A stretch of DNA of 64,000 nucleotides from Thiocapsa roseopersicina (GTDB lineage Bacteria > Pseudomonadota > Gammaproteobacteria > Chromatiales > Chromatiaceae), in NCBI RefSeq assembly GCF_900106925.1, contig NZ_FNNZ01000016.1:48923-112922 (forward strand), in the 5' to 3' direction. Positions within the stretch are counted from its first letter, which is position 1. Every line of letters begins with the position of its first letter. Below are positions 27,007-36,343 of this stretch, piece after piece. The translations under genes and the position numbers were made by a program. The notes beneath the pieces are model-generated. The model searched no databases, had not been told where the DNA came from, and was given only the letters and a program-made list of their open reading frames with translations.

Positions 27007-28031
27007 GAGGATGTTCTCCGCCGAATCGGTGCGCGGAACCGGGTCAGCAGAAGCAGCATGACGAGAACGACGGGGATCCAATAGCGCTCGTTCCACACCC
27101 GGGTGCGCTCGTCGCTCGATTGCGGCGGCAGACGCGAGACCGAGACCGCGCGCAGGATGGCGTCCGAGTCCGAGTCACGATAGTCGGAAATCCGATGGAT
27201 GCCGGCGCCGGCCTCCGCCAGATCCGCCAAAAGCACGGCATCGAGCGAGGAGCGGACCGGCTCGCCGCTGAGATCGCGGATGAATCCGCCGGCCGGCCCC
27301 GGCACCAATCCGCCCTCGGCTGTGCCGATCCCCAACGTGTGGATGCGGATCCCTTGCGATGCCAGTCGTGCGAACTGCTCGGGGAGATCAGGCTCCTCGA
27401 AGTCGCCGTCCGAGATCAAGAGGATGGAGCGGGCACTGTCCTCGGGCAGACCCGCCAGGAGCAGCTCCGCGCGCGCGAGCGCCGCCCCCACGCGACTGCC
27501 CTGCAGGTTTGGATTGGCAAGCTCGCTCGACAGTGCAGGCAGTGCATTGAGGATCGTCTGGGTGTCCTCCGTGATCGGCGAGATGACGTGCGGCACGGAG
27601 GCGAAGACGATGAGCCCGAGACGCGCCTCGCGGTTCTTGCCGATGAGATCGCTGATCTCGTGACGGGCGCGGCCGAGGCGGTTCGGGGTGACGTCGGCGA
27701 CCTGCATGGAGCGCGAGATATCGAGCAAGATCAGCAGGTTGTTCCCTGGGTGGAAGAGCCGCACGTCGGTGGCATCCCAGCGCGGGCCGGCCATCGCCGT
27801 CAGGACGAGCGCCCACAAGAGAGCCCAGCTCAGGTATCGGCCCCAACGCTCGGTGGTGCGTAGATCGCGCGTCCCGGTCAGGTGCGGCAGCAGATGCGGA
27901 TCGGCATAGCGGTGCAGCGGGCCTTGGGCGGCGCGTGCTGCACTGCGCTTGAGCCAGTAGGCGACCGGGAGCAAGGCCAGGAGGCCGAGGAACCACAGTG
28001 GTTGCTCGAAGTGAAAACCGCCGTCAAACAC
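27003..28031 (-). CDS. batB: BatB-like von Willebrand factor A membrane protein, 342 aa
   Basis: The protein begins MFDGGFHFEQPLWFLGLLAL with a first helix, has a second near residue 65 and one at the C-terminus (YWIPVVLVMLLLLTRF). Between them is a von Willebrand A domain with a MIDAS start LILLDISRSMQVADV (DxSxS) and LLISDGDFEEPD. It lies in the moxR-bat operon, overlaps batA by eight bases and batC by four. It is probably a partner of BatA in a membrane complex energised or assembled by MoxR. Confidence 0.9.
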   Translation of the reverse strand: MFDGGFHFEQPLWFLGLLALLPVAYWLKRSAARAAQGPLHRYADPHLLPHLTGTRDLRTTERWGRYLSWALLWALVLTAMAGPRWDATDVRLFHPGNNLLILLDISRSMQVADVTPNRLGRARHEISDLIGKNREARLGLIVFASVPHVISPITEDTQTILNALPALSSELANPNLQGSRVGAALARAELLLAGLPEDSARSILLISDGDFEEPDLPEQFARLASQGIRIHTLGIGTAEGGLVPGPAGGFIRDLSGEPVRSSLDAVLLADLAEAGAGIHRISDYRDSDSDAILRAVSVSRLPPQSSDERTRVWNERYWIPVVLVMLLLLTRFRAPIRRRTSS

Positions 28032-29067
28032 CCGCTGTTCTCCCGACGAAACGCTTGCGACCTTCGGGGAAGAGACCGAGACCGAGCAAGGCGATCAATG
28101 CGAGTCCGAGTGGCCAGCGGTAGAGCGGTTGCGGCAGGTAGGCGGTGCGGGTCTCCGCCTCGGTCTTCTCGAGCTGGCCGATACGCGCCGAGATCTCTTC
28201 GAGCGCGCGGGTGTCGGTCGCGCGGAAATACGCCCCGCCGGTCAGCTCGGCGATCTCTTCGAGGACGCCTTCGTCCATGGTCAGATCGTCGCGATACCGC
28301 ACCACGCCCTCTTCGAGGATCGGGATGCTCGCCTGCTTGCTGCCGACCCCGATCACGTAGACGCGTACCCCGTTCTCTCGGGCGACCGTCGCCGCTTCGG
28401 ACGGTGCGAAACGCCCGGCATTGTTGTCACCGTCGGCGATGACGATCATGACCCGTGATCCCTCGGGGCGCTCGCGCAGCTTCACCACCCCGAGCGCAAT
28501 GGCGTCGCCCAGCGCGGTCGCCGGGCCGGCGATGCTCGGGACGATTCCGTCGAGGAGTTGACGCACCGCGAGCCGGTCCAGGCTCAGGGGCGAGAGCACG
28601 AACGCTTGGCTGCCGAAGACCACGAGACCGACGCGATCGCCGCTGCGGCCCTCGATAAAGCGGCCCATGACCCCGCGCACGACGCTCATGCGGTTGACCG
28701 GGCGGCCATCGACCGTGAAATCCAGCGCCTCCATCGAGTGCGAGGCGTCGACCGTGATCATGAGGTCGTAACCCGGCGTGCTGATCTCGGTATAGGGCGT
28801 CAGCCACTGCGGCCGCATCAGCGCCAAGACCAGTGCGATCCAGAGCAGATAAAGCAACGCGCGGTAGAGCCAGCCGGTGAGCTGCAGACCGGGGCGTCGC
28901 GCGGTAAAGGCCGCCTGGAGTGCGATGATCTGCGGGTGCAGCAGGGTGACACGCTGACCTTCGAGCGTCGTCTCGGCGGGATCCTGTCCGCGCTCCGGCC
29001 AGAGCCAGGGCAGGAGGAGCGGAAAGGGCAGAAGGAGTGCGGCCCAGGGCCAATGAAACTCAAACAT
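28024..29067 (-). CDS. batA: BatA-like von Willebrand factor A membrane protein, 347 aa
   Basis: The layout is the same as BatB: N-terminal helix (MFEFHWPWAALLLPFPLLLP), a second helix near residue 60, a VWA domain with MITVDASHSMEALD (DxSxS MIDAS) and VMIVIADGDNNAG, and a C-terminal helix (WPLGLALIALLGLGLFPEG). The frame is open far upstream, but 29067 is the only start fitting the family and lies 8 bp after the previous stop at 29076. It is paired with batB. Confidence 0.9.
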   Translation of the reverse strand: MFEFHWPWAALLLPFPLLLPWLWPERGQDPAETTLEGQRVTLLHPQIIALQAAFTARRPGLQLTGWLYRALLYLLWIALVLALMRPQWLTPYTEISTPGYDLMITVDASHSMEALDFTVDGRPVNRMSVVRGVMGRFIEGRSGDRVGLVVFGSQAFVLSPLSLDRLAVRQLLDGIVPSIAGPATALGDAIALGVVKLRERPEGSRVMIVIADGDNNAGRFAPSEAATVARENGVRVYVIGVGSKQASIPILEEGVVRYRDDLTMDEGVLEEIAELTGGAYFRATDTRALEEISARIGQLEKTEAETRTAYLPQPLYRWPLGLALIALLGLGLFPEGRKRFVGRTAGV

Positions 29068-29075
29068 GGCGGATC

Positions 29076-29702
29076 TCAAGCACGGGCATTCCCCCGCGCC
29101 CTGCGCCACGGCAGGCGCCGGGTCAGGCCCTGGATCGCGCGTTGGCTCAGGCCGTGGCGTCGACCCTGCGGAGCGTCGCGGACCTCGACCCAGGCGAATG
29201 CCGCGTCGATCAAGGACAGGAGATCCTTCGCGCCGACGCGGCTGCGCAGCGCGTCGGCCGGTGCATAGGGTGCGTCGATCAGGACGCGTCCCCGCTCGGG
29301 CCAGGGAAAACCGTTCGGATCCTGTGCGGCGAGCCAATCGAGCCAAGCCGTCCCCGTGAGGCCCGCGCAGACCGGGCGTCCGAGCCTGGCCATGGCGATA
29401 CGCCGCAGCAGCTCGGAGAGCTCGCCGAGGATCTGTTTGGCATCCTGCCCCTTGCCGGCGCGGCGTCTGAGATCGCGCAGCGCGGCGGCGGCCTCCCAAC
29501 GCCAGGTGCCGAGCGTGATGCCGGGGATGGGGATGCGTAGACTGATTCGGGCACGCGAGCGCCAAACGAAGATGACGAGCAGCGTCAGCGCGATCGCCAG
29601 CAACCACCAGCCGGGGGCCGGCGGCCACCAGTGGATGGGCGGTATGTCGTGGATATCGCGCAGCATCGCGATGGGCGGGGAGGGGGGGAGGATCGGGTCC
29701 AT
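29076..29702 (-). CDS. DUF4381-family membrane protein of the Bat operon, 208 aa
   Basis: The sequence opens with a proline-rich segment (LRDIHDIPPIHWWPPAPGWW), one membrane helix (WLLAIALTLLVIFVWRSRA) and a cytoplasmic helical domain with LSELLRRIAMARLGR and GTAWLDWLAAQ. This pattern matches DUF4381, found between DUF58 and batA in gammaproteobacterial Bat operons. Its start overlaps the DUF58 stop as ATGA. The function is unknown; position implies a structural part of the MoxR-Bat complex. Confidence 0.85.
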   Translation of the reverse strand: MDPILPPSPPIAMLRDIHDIPPIHWWPPAPGWWLLAIALTLLVIFVWRSRARISLRIPIPGITLGTWRWEAAAALRDLRRRAGKGQDAKQILGELSELLRRIAMARLGRPVCAGLTGTAWLDWLAAQDPNGFPWPERGRVLIDAPYAPADALRSRVGAKDLLSLIDAAFAWVEVRDAPQGRRHGLSQRAIQGLTRRLPWRRARGNARA

Positions 29703-30619
29703 CACACCGCCCGCGAGCGTGCCCGCTGCTCCAAGGCGCGGATCAGGCTGAGATGGATCTCGGCATCGGTGCGCACCGGGAGCAGGATGATCCCGAGACG
29801 ATGGACCACCGCCTGGAGCAGGGCGCGCCGATCTTCCCATGCCGCACGATAGCTGCGCCGGGCCTGTGGGTCGTCGGTGTCGACCTCGACCAGGGTGCCG
29901 TCGGTGCCGGTGAAGGTGGTGATGCCCATCGCCGGGATCTCCCAATCCGCCGGGTCGTCGACCGGGATCAGCGCGACCGAATTGCGTTGTCCCAGATCAC
30001 CGAGGATCGCCTCCAGGCCCATGGCATCACGATTGAGATCGGCGATCACGAAGACGAGCGAGCCGGTGGGCAGACCCGAGGTCGCGCGCCGCAGCGCGCC
30101 GCCGAGACAATCGACCGATGGATCCAGCTCGGCACCGGGCACGGTGAGGGTGCGCAGCAGTTGCCAGAGTGCGCGGCGACCGCGCGAGGGACGAAAGTGT
30201 TGGAGTCCGGTGGAGGGATCGCCGAAGACGAGCCCGCCGACCCGGTCGTTGAGCCGACTCGCCGCCCAGCCGATCAAGGCCGCCGCACGGGCCGCCTGCA
30301 CCGACTTGAAGGTCCCGCGCGTGCCGAAGGCCATATGCGGACCCTTGTCGACACAGAGCACCACCGAGCGCTCGCGCTCCTCGCGGAAGATCTTCATGTG
30401 CGGCTCGTTGGTGCGGGCCGTCACCTTCCAATCCATATAGCGGATGTCGTCGCCCTCGCGGTACTCGCGCACCTCCTCGAAGTTGACCCCGGCGCCGCGA
30501 AAGACCGACGCGTAGAGCCCGGCGAAGGTCGAGTTGACCAGATGATGGGAGGGAAGGCCGAGCGTGTGCGCCTGATGGCGCAGCTCCAGCAGGTCGTCGA
30601 GACGGGGATAGAGGCTCAT
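29702..30619 (-). CDS. DUF58-domain protein, 305 aa
   Basis: The DUF58 core motif REYREGDDIRYMDWKVTART is at about residues 52-71, followed by FREERERSVVLCVDKGPHM, which begins a VWA-like fold. Proteins of this family regularly follow moxR and precede VWA proteins. There is no signal peptide or helix, so it is cytoplasmic. It starts 16 bp after the moxR stop and ends in an ATGA overlap. Confidence 0.92.
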   Translation of the reverse strand: MSLYPRLDDLLELRHQAHTLGLPSHHLVNSTFAGLYASVFRGAGVNFEEVREYREGDDIRYMDWKVTARTNEPHMKIFREERERSVVLCVDKGPHMAFGTRGTFKSVQAARAAALIGWAASRLNDRVGGLVFGDPSTGLQHFRPSRGRRALWQLLRTLTVPGAELDPSVDCLGGALRRATSGLPTGSLVFVIADLNRDAMGLEAILGDLGQRNSVALIPVDDPADWEIPAMGITTFTGTDGTLVEVDTDDPQARRSYRAAWEDRRALLQAVVHRLGIILLPVRTDAEIHLSLIRALEQRARSRAV

Positions 30620-30635
30620 CGTCAGCCGGCCGATG

Positions 30636-31592
30636 TCAGGGGATGGCCACCAGGGTCAGGAGTCGGTTGACGAAGACGTCCGTGGTGACCCCCTCGGCTT
30701 CTGCCTCGAAGGTCAATAGCAAACGATGGCGCAGGATCTCGGGGACGACGGCCTGGATATGGTGCGGTGCGACGAAGTCGTCGCCGTCGAGCCAAGCCCG
30801 CGCGCGGGAGCAGCGGGCGACGGCGATACTGGCGCGCGGCGAGGCACCGAACCGGCACCAGCGTCCGAGGTCGCGGTCATAGAGCTTCGGCTGACGGGTC
30901 GCCTGCACCAGGTCGACGATATAGCTGTGCAGCTTCGGGTCCAGATAGAGCCCGGCGACGTCGCGGCGCATCGCGAAGAGATCGGCCTGGCTCAGGCGCT
31001 CGACCGGCGCGGTCTCGGGCTCCTTCTGCTGGCGGGCGTCGAGCTCGAGGATCTTCAGCTCCTCGTCGCGGCTGGGGTAGGTCACGACCGCCTGCATCAG
31101 GAAGCGGTCGAGCTGCGCCTCGGGCAGGTGGTAGGTACCTTCCTGCTCTACTGGGTTCTGGGTCGCCAAAACCATGAAGAGCTTGGGCAGCGGATAGGTC
31201 TTCAGGCCGACCGTGATCTGGTGCTCGGCCATCGATTCCAGCAAGGCCGATTGGACCTTGGCCGGCGCGCGGTTGACCTCGTCGGCGAGCAGGATGTTGT
31301 GGAAGAGCGGGCCGGGTCGGAACTCGAATTCGCCCTTCTCATGGCGATAGATGTCGGTGCCGATCAGATCCGACGGCAAGAGATCCGGCGTGAACTGGAT
31401 GCGGTGGAAGTCGCCCTCCAGTGCATCGGCCAGCGCCTTCACGGCGGTTGTCTTGGCCAAACCCGGCATGCCCTCGACCAAGAGATGCCCGTCGCTCAGC
31501 AGGCAGATCAGCATGCTGTCGATGAAGGACGCTTGTCCGATGATGCGGGATGCGATGTGGTCGCGAACGGGCTTGAGATCGCTTGGCGTCAT
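30636..31592 (-). CDS. MoxR-family AAA+ ATPase, 318 aa
   Basis: This first gene of the seven-gene minus-strand operon encodes a chaperone-like AAA+ ATPase. Walker A GMPGLAKTT is at residues 41-49, Walker B LLADEVNRAP follows near residue 106, and sensor 1 lies in MVLATQNPVEQEGTYHLPEA. Length (318) and the lid domain match the MRP subgroup. Such ATPases are thought to activate or assemble VWA-domain partners, here BatA and BatB. A promoter should lie in 31593-31760, which I could not resolve. Confidence 0.94.
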   Translation of the reverse strand: MTPSDLKPVRDHIASRIIGQASFIDSMLICLLSDGHLLVEGMPGLAKTTAVKALADALEGDFHRIQFTPDLLPSDLIGTDIYRHEKGEFEFRPGPLFHNILLADEVNRAPAKVQSALLESMAEHQITVGLKTYPLPKLFMVLATQNPVEQEGTYHLPEAQLDRFLMQAVVTYPSRDEELKILELDARQQKEPETAPVERLSQADLFAMRRDVAGLYLDPKLHSYIVDLVQATRQPKLYDRDLGRWCRFGASPRASIAVARCSRARAWLDGDDFVAPHHIQAVVPEILRHRLLLTFEAEAEGVTTDVFVNRLLTLVAIP

Positions 31593-32266
31593 GCTCTTTT
31601 ACGTCTTGTCCGGGTGGCTGACTGCTTGAGGGGGGCTGGACCGCCGATTCTTCCGATCGGTCGCGTCCGGCCACTTATGCTGTGCCTTTTCCGGGGCAAG
31701 TGCAAGCCTCGTCCGGACCTGCGGGCTTACCTGATTTATCAGCATATTCAGATGTTTTCATCCGGTCGCCTGCCGTATCGGCGCTGGCTGAGACATGCGC
31801 ATGGGATGGCAATGTCCGTCCGTCGACTCGACAGCGAACAGACGTCGCGCAAGCCTTGACAAACCGGTTGTACACATGGGCTCGGAACCTCTTCTCGCCG
31901 AGCCTTTGATCTTTTGAAGAGTCGAGCATCGATCGGCCACGAAACGTCAATCAATTGGTTTTTAATAGCGAATTTTAGGCGATCAAGATCTGACCGATCT
32001 GTTTTCAGTCGAGCAACCGCGAGCCTTCCGGCGTGTTGATCAGGCGTTCTCCACATACTTATCCACAGGTTCTGTTGGCATCTCCGAAATGCCTACTGGG
32101 GCGGATGTGTTGCCGTGCAGTTGCGAGTCCGGGACGCAAGTGTTGCCGCTAAGTTGCGAAAAGCCTGAGTTCCGGTTCGGCTCGACTGGCCGGCGTGTTG
32201 GATGGCGGACCGGTGCGACCCTGCAGGCGTTTGCGTCGCATCCTATCGGCGGACCGATCAATCCGG
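31593..32266. other. 674-bp intergenic region without a convincing gene
   Basis: The stretch lies between moxR and the IclR-type gene, both on the minus strand. It is A/T-richer than its surroundings around 31720-32060. Short open frames are present on both strands, but none has a recognisable protein, a ribosome site or GC-rich third positions. It contains the pair of 20-bp direct repeats at 32107-32159 and may be a remnant of an inserted element. Confidence 0.6.
32107..32159. repeat. Two 20-bp direct repeats, 33-bp period
   Basis: GTGTTGCCGTGCAGTTGCGA (32107-32126) and GTGTTGCCGCTAAGTTGCGA (32140-32159) agree at about 16 of 20 positions. Multiple short repeats like this are found at the ends of IS21-type elements, but no transposase or second end is seen here. 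Confidence 0.55.
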
Positions 32267-33055
32267 CTAGGCTTGCGGGCGCGGCGGCTGATGGCCGAGC
32301 TGCGCGGAGATCTGCTCGGCGGCCTCGATGAGGTCCGTGGTCCACTCGAGCCGGCGTCGATCGATCGGCGCGGAGACCGACAGCCCGGCGCTCACGTTGC
32401 CGGTGCTGTCGTAGAGCAGGACGCCGATACAGCCGACATCGAGCTCGGCCTCCTCGTTGTCCAAGGCATATCCCTTCGCCAGCGACTCGCGGCACTCGGC
32501 GAGCAGGCGGGGGAGGGTGCTGACGGTGTTGCGGGTGTAGGCGGGCAGATTGGTGCGTGCGGCATAGGCACGAATCGCCTCCTCGCCCGCGGCGCCCAGC
32601 ATCAGCTTGCCCACTGCGGTGACGTGCAGCGGAGCGCGCGAGCCCACCAGTTGCTGCACGTGGATCATCCGGTTCGGCGTCGCCTTCTCGATGTAGACCA
32701 CCGCGTCGCCTTCGCGGATGGTCAGGTTCACGGTTTCGCCCAACCGGTCGCGCAACGACTCCATTACGGGCCGCGCGATGGCGCGGACATCCACGTTGGC
32801 GTGCAGCCTCACGCCCAATTGGAGCAACCGCAGCCCGAGACGGTAACGCCCGACCGCGTCCTTCTCGACGAACCGGTTCTGGATCAGCGAGGCTAGGATG
32901 CGATGCGCGGTCGAGGCATGCAGCCCCGTCTCGGCGGCCAGGATCTTGAGACTCACGGGCTCGGAATAACGGGCGATCGCGTCCAGGAGGGCGGCGGCCC
33001 GGTCGATGACCTGGATGTGGGCTTGGATCTGATCCGGTTTGGATTGATCGGTCAT
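32267..33055 (-). CDS. IclR-family transcriptional regulator, 262 aa
   Basis: An N-terminal winged helix-turn-helix (LKILAAETGLHASTAHRILA, residues about 36-55) is followed by the IclR effector domain with LRDRLGETVNLTIREGD and LPRLLAECRESLAKGYALDN. Length (about 260) is typical. The family senses small carbon compounds and usually controls a nearby catabolic gene. The adjacent genes are not obviously catabolic. The phosphoketolase/kinase pair near 39-43 kb is a speculative target. Confidence 0.93.
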   Translation of the reverse strand: MTDQSKPDQIQAHIQVIDRAAALLDAIARYSEPVSLKILAAETGLHASTAHRILASLIQNRFVEKDAVGRYRLGLRLLQLGVRLHANVDVRAIARPVMESLRDRLGETVNLTIREGDAVVYIEKATPNRMIHVQQLVGSRAPLHVTAVGKLMLGAAGEEAIRAYAARTNLPAYTRNTVSTLPRLLAECRESLAKGYALDNEEAELDVGCIGVLLYDSTGNVSAGLSVSAPIDRRRLEWTTDLIEAAEQISAQLGHQPPRPQA

Positions 33056-33062
33056 GGTCGGC

Positions 33063-34613
33063 TCAATCCAAGGTCTCGACCGCGAAGCCGACCAGCTGTC
33101 GGCGCTCGCGACTGAATTCCACGCCGATCAGATGCATGGGTTGGCCGTCGGCGCGGTACTTGTCCGCGTAGCCGCGGCCCTTGATCTGCTGCAAGGCCCG
33201 GCCCTCGGGCTCCAATTCGACGACCTTGAACTCGAACAGATAGATCTGCCCGTTGAAGCGCAGGGCCAAATCCAGCCGGCCGGCGTGACTGCTCTCCTCC
33301 GGGGTTAGATCCAATCCGAGTGCGGCGAAATAGGCGTAGAAGACGCTCGCGTAATAGCCTTCGTAGCGGGCGATCGGGTTGTTGCGATACCAGTCGTTGG
33401 GGATGCTCGCGAAGAAGGCGGTGAAGAGCTGCCGCAGTCCGTCAAAGTCATTGGCCAGCAGCAGGCGATAGAGGGATTTGCGGTGCTGGACCTCGGTCTG
33501 GTCAGGCGGGGTCCACGCGGTCAGCAAGGCGCCGTTGAGGCTTTGGTAGACCTCGCGATTGGGGTAGCGCAGTTGATAGAAATAGGTGCCGCTGATCTCC
33601 TCCTCGCGCTCGATGGTGAGATAACCGCTCTGGAAGAGCAGCGCCTCGGTCGCGATGTGGTCGACCTCGAAGGCGGAGAGCAGTGTGGCGTCGGTCTCCA
33701 TGTGGCCGAGCCGGGGGAGCCAGGTCTCGCGTTCGGTGAGCAGGTCGACGAGAAAGGTCGGGGTGCCGGTCTCGAACCACCAGGGGCGGAACTGGCGCTC
33801 CTTGAACAGCAGCAGCACATCGAAGGGGTTGTAGACGGCCTCGCCGGTCCAGTTGTAACCGTTGTACCAGAGCCGGATCCGCTCTCGATCCAACCCCTCG
33901 AGCTCCGGGGCGAAGACACAGTCCAGATCCGTCTCGGTATAGCCGCAGATGCCCGAATATTCGCGTGACAGGGTGACATCGCGCAGATTATTGAGCCCCG
34001 AAAAGAGGCTGACCTTACTGAATTTGCTGACCCCGGTCAGAAAGGCGAAGCGGATATGGGCGTCGGAGTCCTTGATCACCGAGTAGAGGTTGCGCAGCCC
34101 GTCGCGCAGCTCGCGGGCGACCTCCGGGTGGCCGAGATTGTCGAGGATGGGTTTGTCGTATTCGTCGACCAAGACGACAACGCGTTGGCCCCTCGTTGTA
34201 TGCGCGGCTTCGAGTAGCTCGGCGAAACAGCCGACGATGTCGGTCTCGTCCGAACAGCTCAGATCCAGAGCCCGGCGGTTCTTCTGCAGGAGTGCCAAGA
34301 TACGCCGATCAAGCTCCCCGCGCGTCTGAATCACCCCGCCGCCGAAGCTTATTCGGATGACCGGATAGCGCGTCGCCCAATCCCAGTGCTCATGAATGTG
34401 AAGGCCGCGAAACAACGGCTCGGTGCCCGCGAACAGCTCGCCCAGCGTGTCGAGAAAGAGCGACTTGCCGAAGCGACGCGGGCGCGACAGGAAGTAATAT
34501 TTGCCCTCGCCGATCAGACGCCGAGCAAAGTCGGTCTTGTCGACATAGTAGTGGTCACCGTCGCGGATCTCGCGAAAGGTCTGGATGCCGATGGGCAGGA
34601 TCTTCCGGGTCAT
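33063..34613 (-). CDS. AAA-ATPase-like / PD-(D/E)XK nuclease-like protein, 516 aa
   Basis: The N-terminal half is an AAA-ATPase-like domain: LPIGIQTFREIRDGDHYYVD, a P-loop in FLSRPRRFGKSLFLDTL (GKS) and VVVLVDEYDKPILDNLG as Walker B. The C-terminal half has the nuclease-fold pattern LDLALRFNGQIYLFEFKVVE (D...ExK). This combination (AAA-ATPase_like plus DUF1703) is common in bacteria as multi-copy genes and is often considered mobile or defence-related; function is unproven. The start at 34613 (MTRKILPIGIQTFREIRDG) fits the family. It lies 7 bp before the IclR gene on the same strand. Confidence 0.88.
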   Translation of the reverse strand: MTRKILPIGIQTFREIRDGDHYYVDKTDFARRLIGEGKYYFLSRPRRFGKSLFLDTLGELFAGTEPLFRGLHIHEHWDWATRYPVIRISFGGGVIQTRGELDRRILALLQKNRRALDLSCSDETDIVGCFAELLEAAHTTRGQRVVVLVDEYDKPILDNLGHPEVARELRDGLRNLYSVIKDSDAHIRFAFLTGVSKFSKVSLFSGLNNLRDVTLSREYSGICGYTETDLDCVFAPELEGLDRERIRLWYNGYNWTGEAVYNPFDVLLLFKERQFRPWWFETGTPTFLVDLLTERETWLPRLGHMETDATLLSAFEVDHIATEALLFQSGYLTIEREEEISGTYFYQLRYPNREVYQSLNGALLTAWTPPDQTEVQHRKSLYRLLLANDFDGLRQLFTAFFASIPNDWYRNNPIARYEGYYASVFYAYFAALGLDLTPEESSHAGRLDLALRFNGQIYLFEFKVVELEPEGRALQQIKGRGYADKYRADGQPMHLIGVEFSRERRQLVGFAVETLD

Positions 34614-34911
34614 GGCAGGGGTCTGAACGGTGAGTGAGCATCCCGGGATTGTAGACCCTGGCGAGCACGCGACGAACTCGACGGACCGAAACACCGCTGG
34701 CGTTGGCCGTTTCTGTTCGAACCACCGATTTGATCACCGAGCTGGTCGGGTTTGTGAGCAAGACCCGCAGCTCGACCGCCGTACCCATGCCGTTTGCCGG
34801 GAGGTCACGAAATGCGTGCCGGTGCACAATCATCATCGATCGCATGAACCATATTTCGACGCGGACCGCCGACTGCACGCGGACCCTTTCGATCATCCAA
34901 GGACGACACTC

Positions 34912-36069
34912 ATGATCCTCTTCAAGCTCCCCGTCAAGCTGATCCTCCTGGTCTTGACCGCTATCGCGGCAGGTGTGCTCTGGCAGCAGGCGCAATTGAG
35001 CGTCCTGGCCTTGAGCCGTATCGATCCCGTCCCCGAGACGCGGGCGATGGTGGCAGAGGAACGCTATGCCGATGCGGCCGGCTATCTCGACTTTTTCATG
35101 GCCTATGACTACGTCAATCAGGATCCGGCCGCCCGAGCGCTGCACGCCGAGATCCAATCGGTGCGCGACAGCTTGAGCTATCAGGCCGGCAAGTTGTCCG
35201 AGGGTCTGATCAGCGGCAGCAGCGACGAGAACATCGGCAGAGGCGCAGGTGTCATCACCGACCTCTTCGTCATCGGCGATATCCGCGATCTTGCCAACCA
35301 GGCGACCAAATTCGTTCAGGGCGAGGACGTCGACGAGGTCGTCACCGCGCTCGCGTCCATCGGCCTGGTCGCTACGGGCGCGCAGCTCGCGAGCATTGGG
35401 GCCACAGCTGGTACCGCCGGGGCCGCGGCCCCGACCGTTGCTGCGAGCACGACGGCCAAGGGCGGCATCATCATCCTCAAGGCCGCGCGTAAGCTCGGCA
35501 AGCTCCCGCCGTGGCTCGGCAAAGCCATCATCAAAGGCGCCAAAACGGTCAAGCAAACCAAGAAGCTCGACGCGGTCACCGATCTCTTCAACGACGTCTA
35601 TCGACTCGCCAAGACCCGCGGGGGGCTGACCCTGCTGAGCAAGACCACTGACGCCGCATCGTTGCGCCGCATGGCCAAGCTTGCCGACACCTTCGGCGAT
35701 CAAACCGCGACCCTTTATCGCATCGGCGGCAACAGCTTCGTCCGCGCCGCCGGGCGCGCCGGGGATCTGGGTGTGGACAGCATCAAGGTGGCGGCGACCT
35801 ACGGCAAAGGCGGCCTGCAGGTGCTCGACAAGGTCGGTGCATTGAAGTTTGCGAAGTTCACCGCCCGCGGCAGTAAAATCGCCTACAAAGGAGACGTCGT
35901 TCAATTGCTTGCGCGTCTGTTCCTCAAGGTGCCCGATTGGGTGTTGTATCTCCTGGTCGCGCTCGGTGCCTTCGTCTGGGTGCCTTGGCGGTGGCTCGGG
36001 CGGCTCCGAAGGACGACGAGGCAAATCAGGGTCTCGATCGGTCGCTCGGTCGCTCGGTCCGTCCGGTGA
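34912..36069 (+). CDS. Unknown membrane protein with alanine/glycine-rich core, 385 aa
   Basis: I do not recognise this protein. It starts with a lysine-flanked helix (LPVKLILLVLTAIAAGVLW). A hydrophilic segment of about 90 residues follows, then a long hydrophobic Ala/Gly/Thr-rich stretch (LASIGLVATGAQLASIGATA), basic helices rich in Lys (KTVKQTKKLDAVTDLFND), and a C-terminal helix (VPDWVLYLLVALGAFVWVPW). The tail is strongly basic (RRTTRQIRVSIGRSVARSVR). The start at 34912 is the first ATG compatible with a membrane protein; the frame is open further upstream. The gaps on both sides (about 298 and 274 bp) hold no gene that I can support; 36147-36170 contains TCGAGGCGGACTG twice. Confidence 0.72.
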   Translation: MILFKLPVKLILLVLTAIAAGVLWQQAQLSVLALSRIDPVPETRAMVAEERYADAAGYLDFFMAYDYVNQDPAARALHAEIQSVRDSLSYQAGKLSEGLISGSSDENIGRGAGVITDLFVIGDIRDLANQATKFVQGEDVDEVVTALASIGLVATGAQLASIGATAGTAGAAAPTVAASTTAKGGIIILKAARKLGKLPPWLGKAIIKGAKTVKQTKKLDAVTDLFNDVYRLAKTRGGLTLLSKTTDAASLRRMAKLADTFGDQTATLYRIGGNSFVRAAGRAGDLGVDSIKVAATYGKGGLQVLDKVGALKFAKFTARGSKIAYKGDVVQLLARLFLKVPDWVLYLLVALGAFVWVPWRWLGRLRRTTRQIRVSIGRSVARSVR

Positions 36070-36343
36070 TCACGAGATGATCTGCGTGCGAATGGGATGG
36101 CGACGTGAGGCGGGCTCAGATCCGTTCGGCTTGCGCCGGAGTGCATCGAGGCGGACTGATCGAGGCGGACTGGCGGAGCGATGCAACCGCATGCTCGCGG
36201 GCCGGAGCCGGGGGTTGCCGGTCGAGTGAGGTGCGAATGGGAAACATCGGCCGATGCAGCAGCTGCTAAGCTGTCGCTGTCCGGTCTAGACCCGGCATGG
36301 CTCCACCACACACATCGCCTACACCGACACGTTCCGAACGCAC

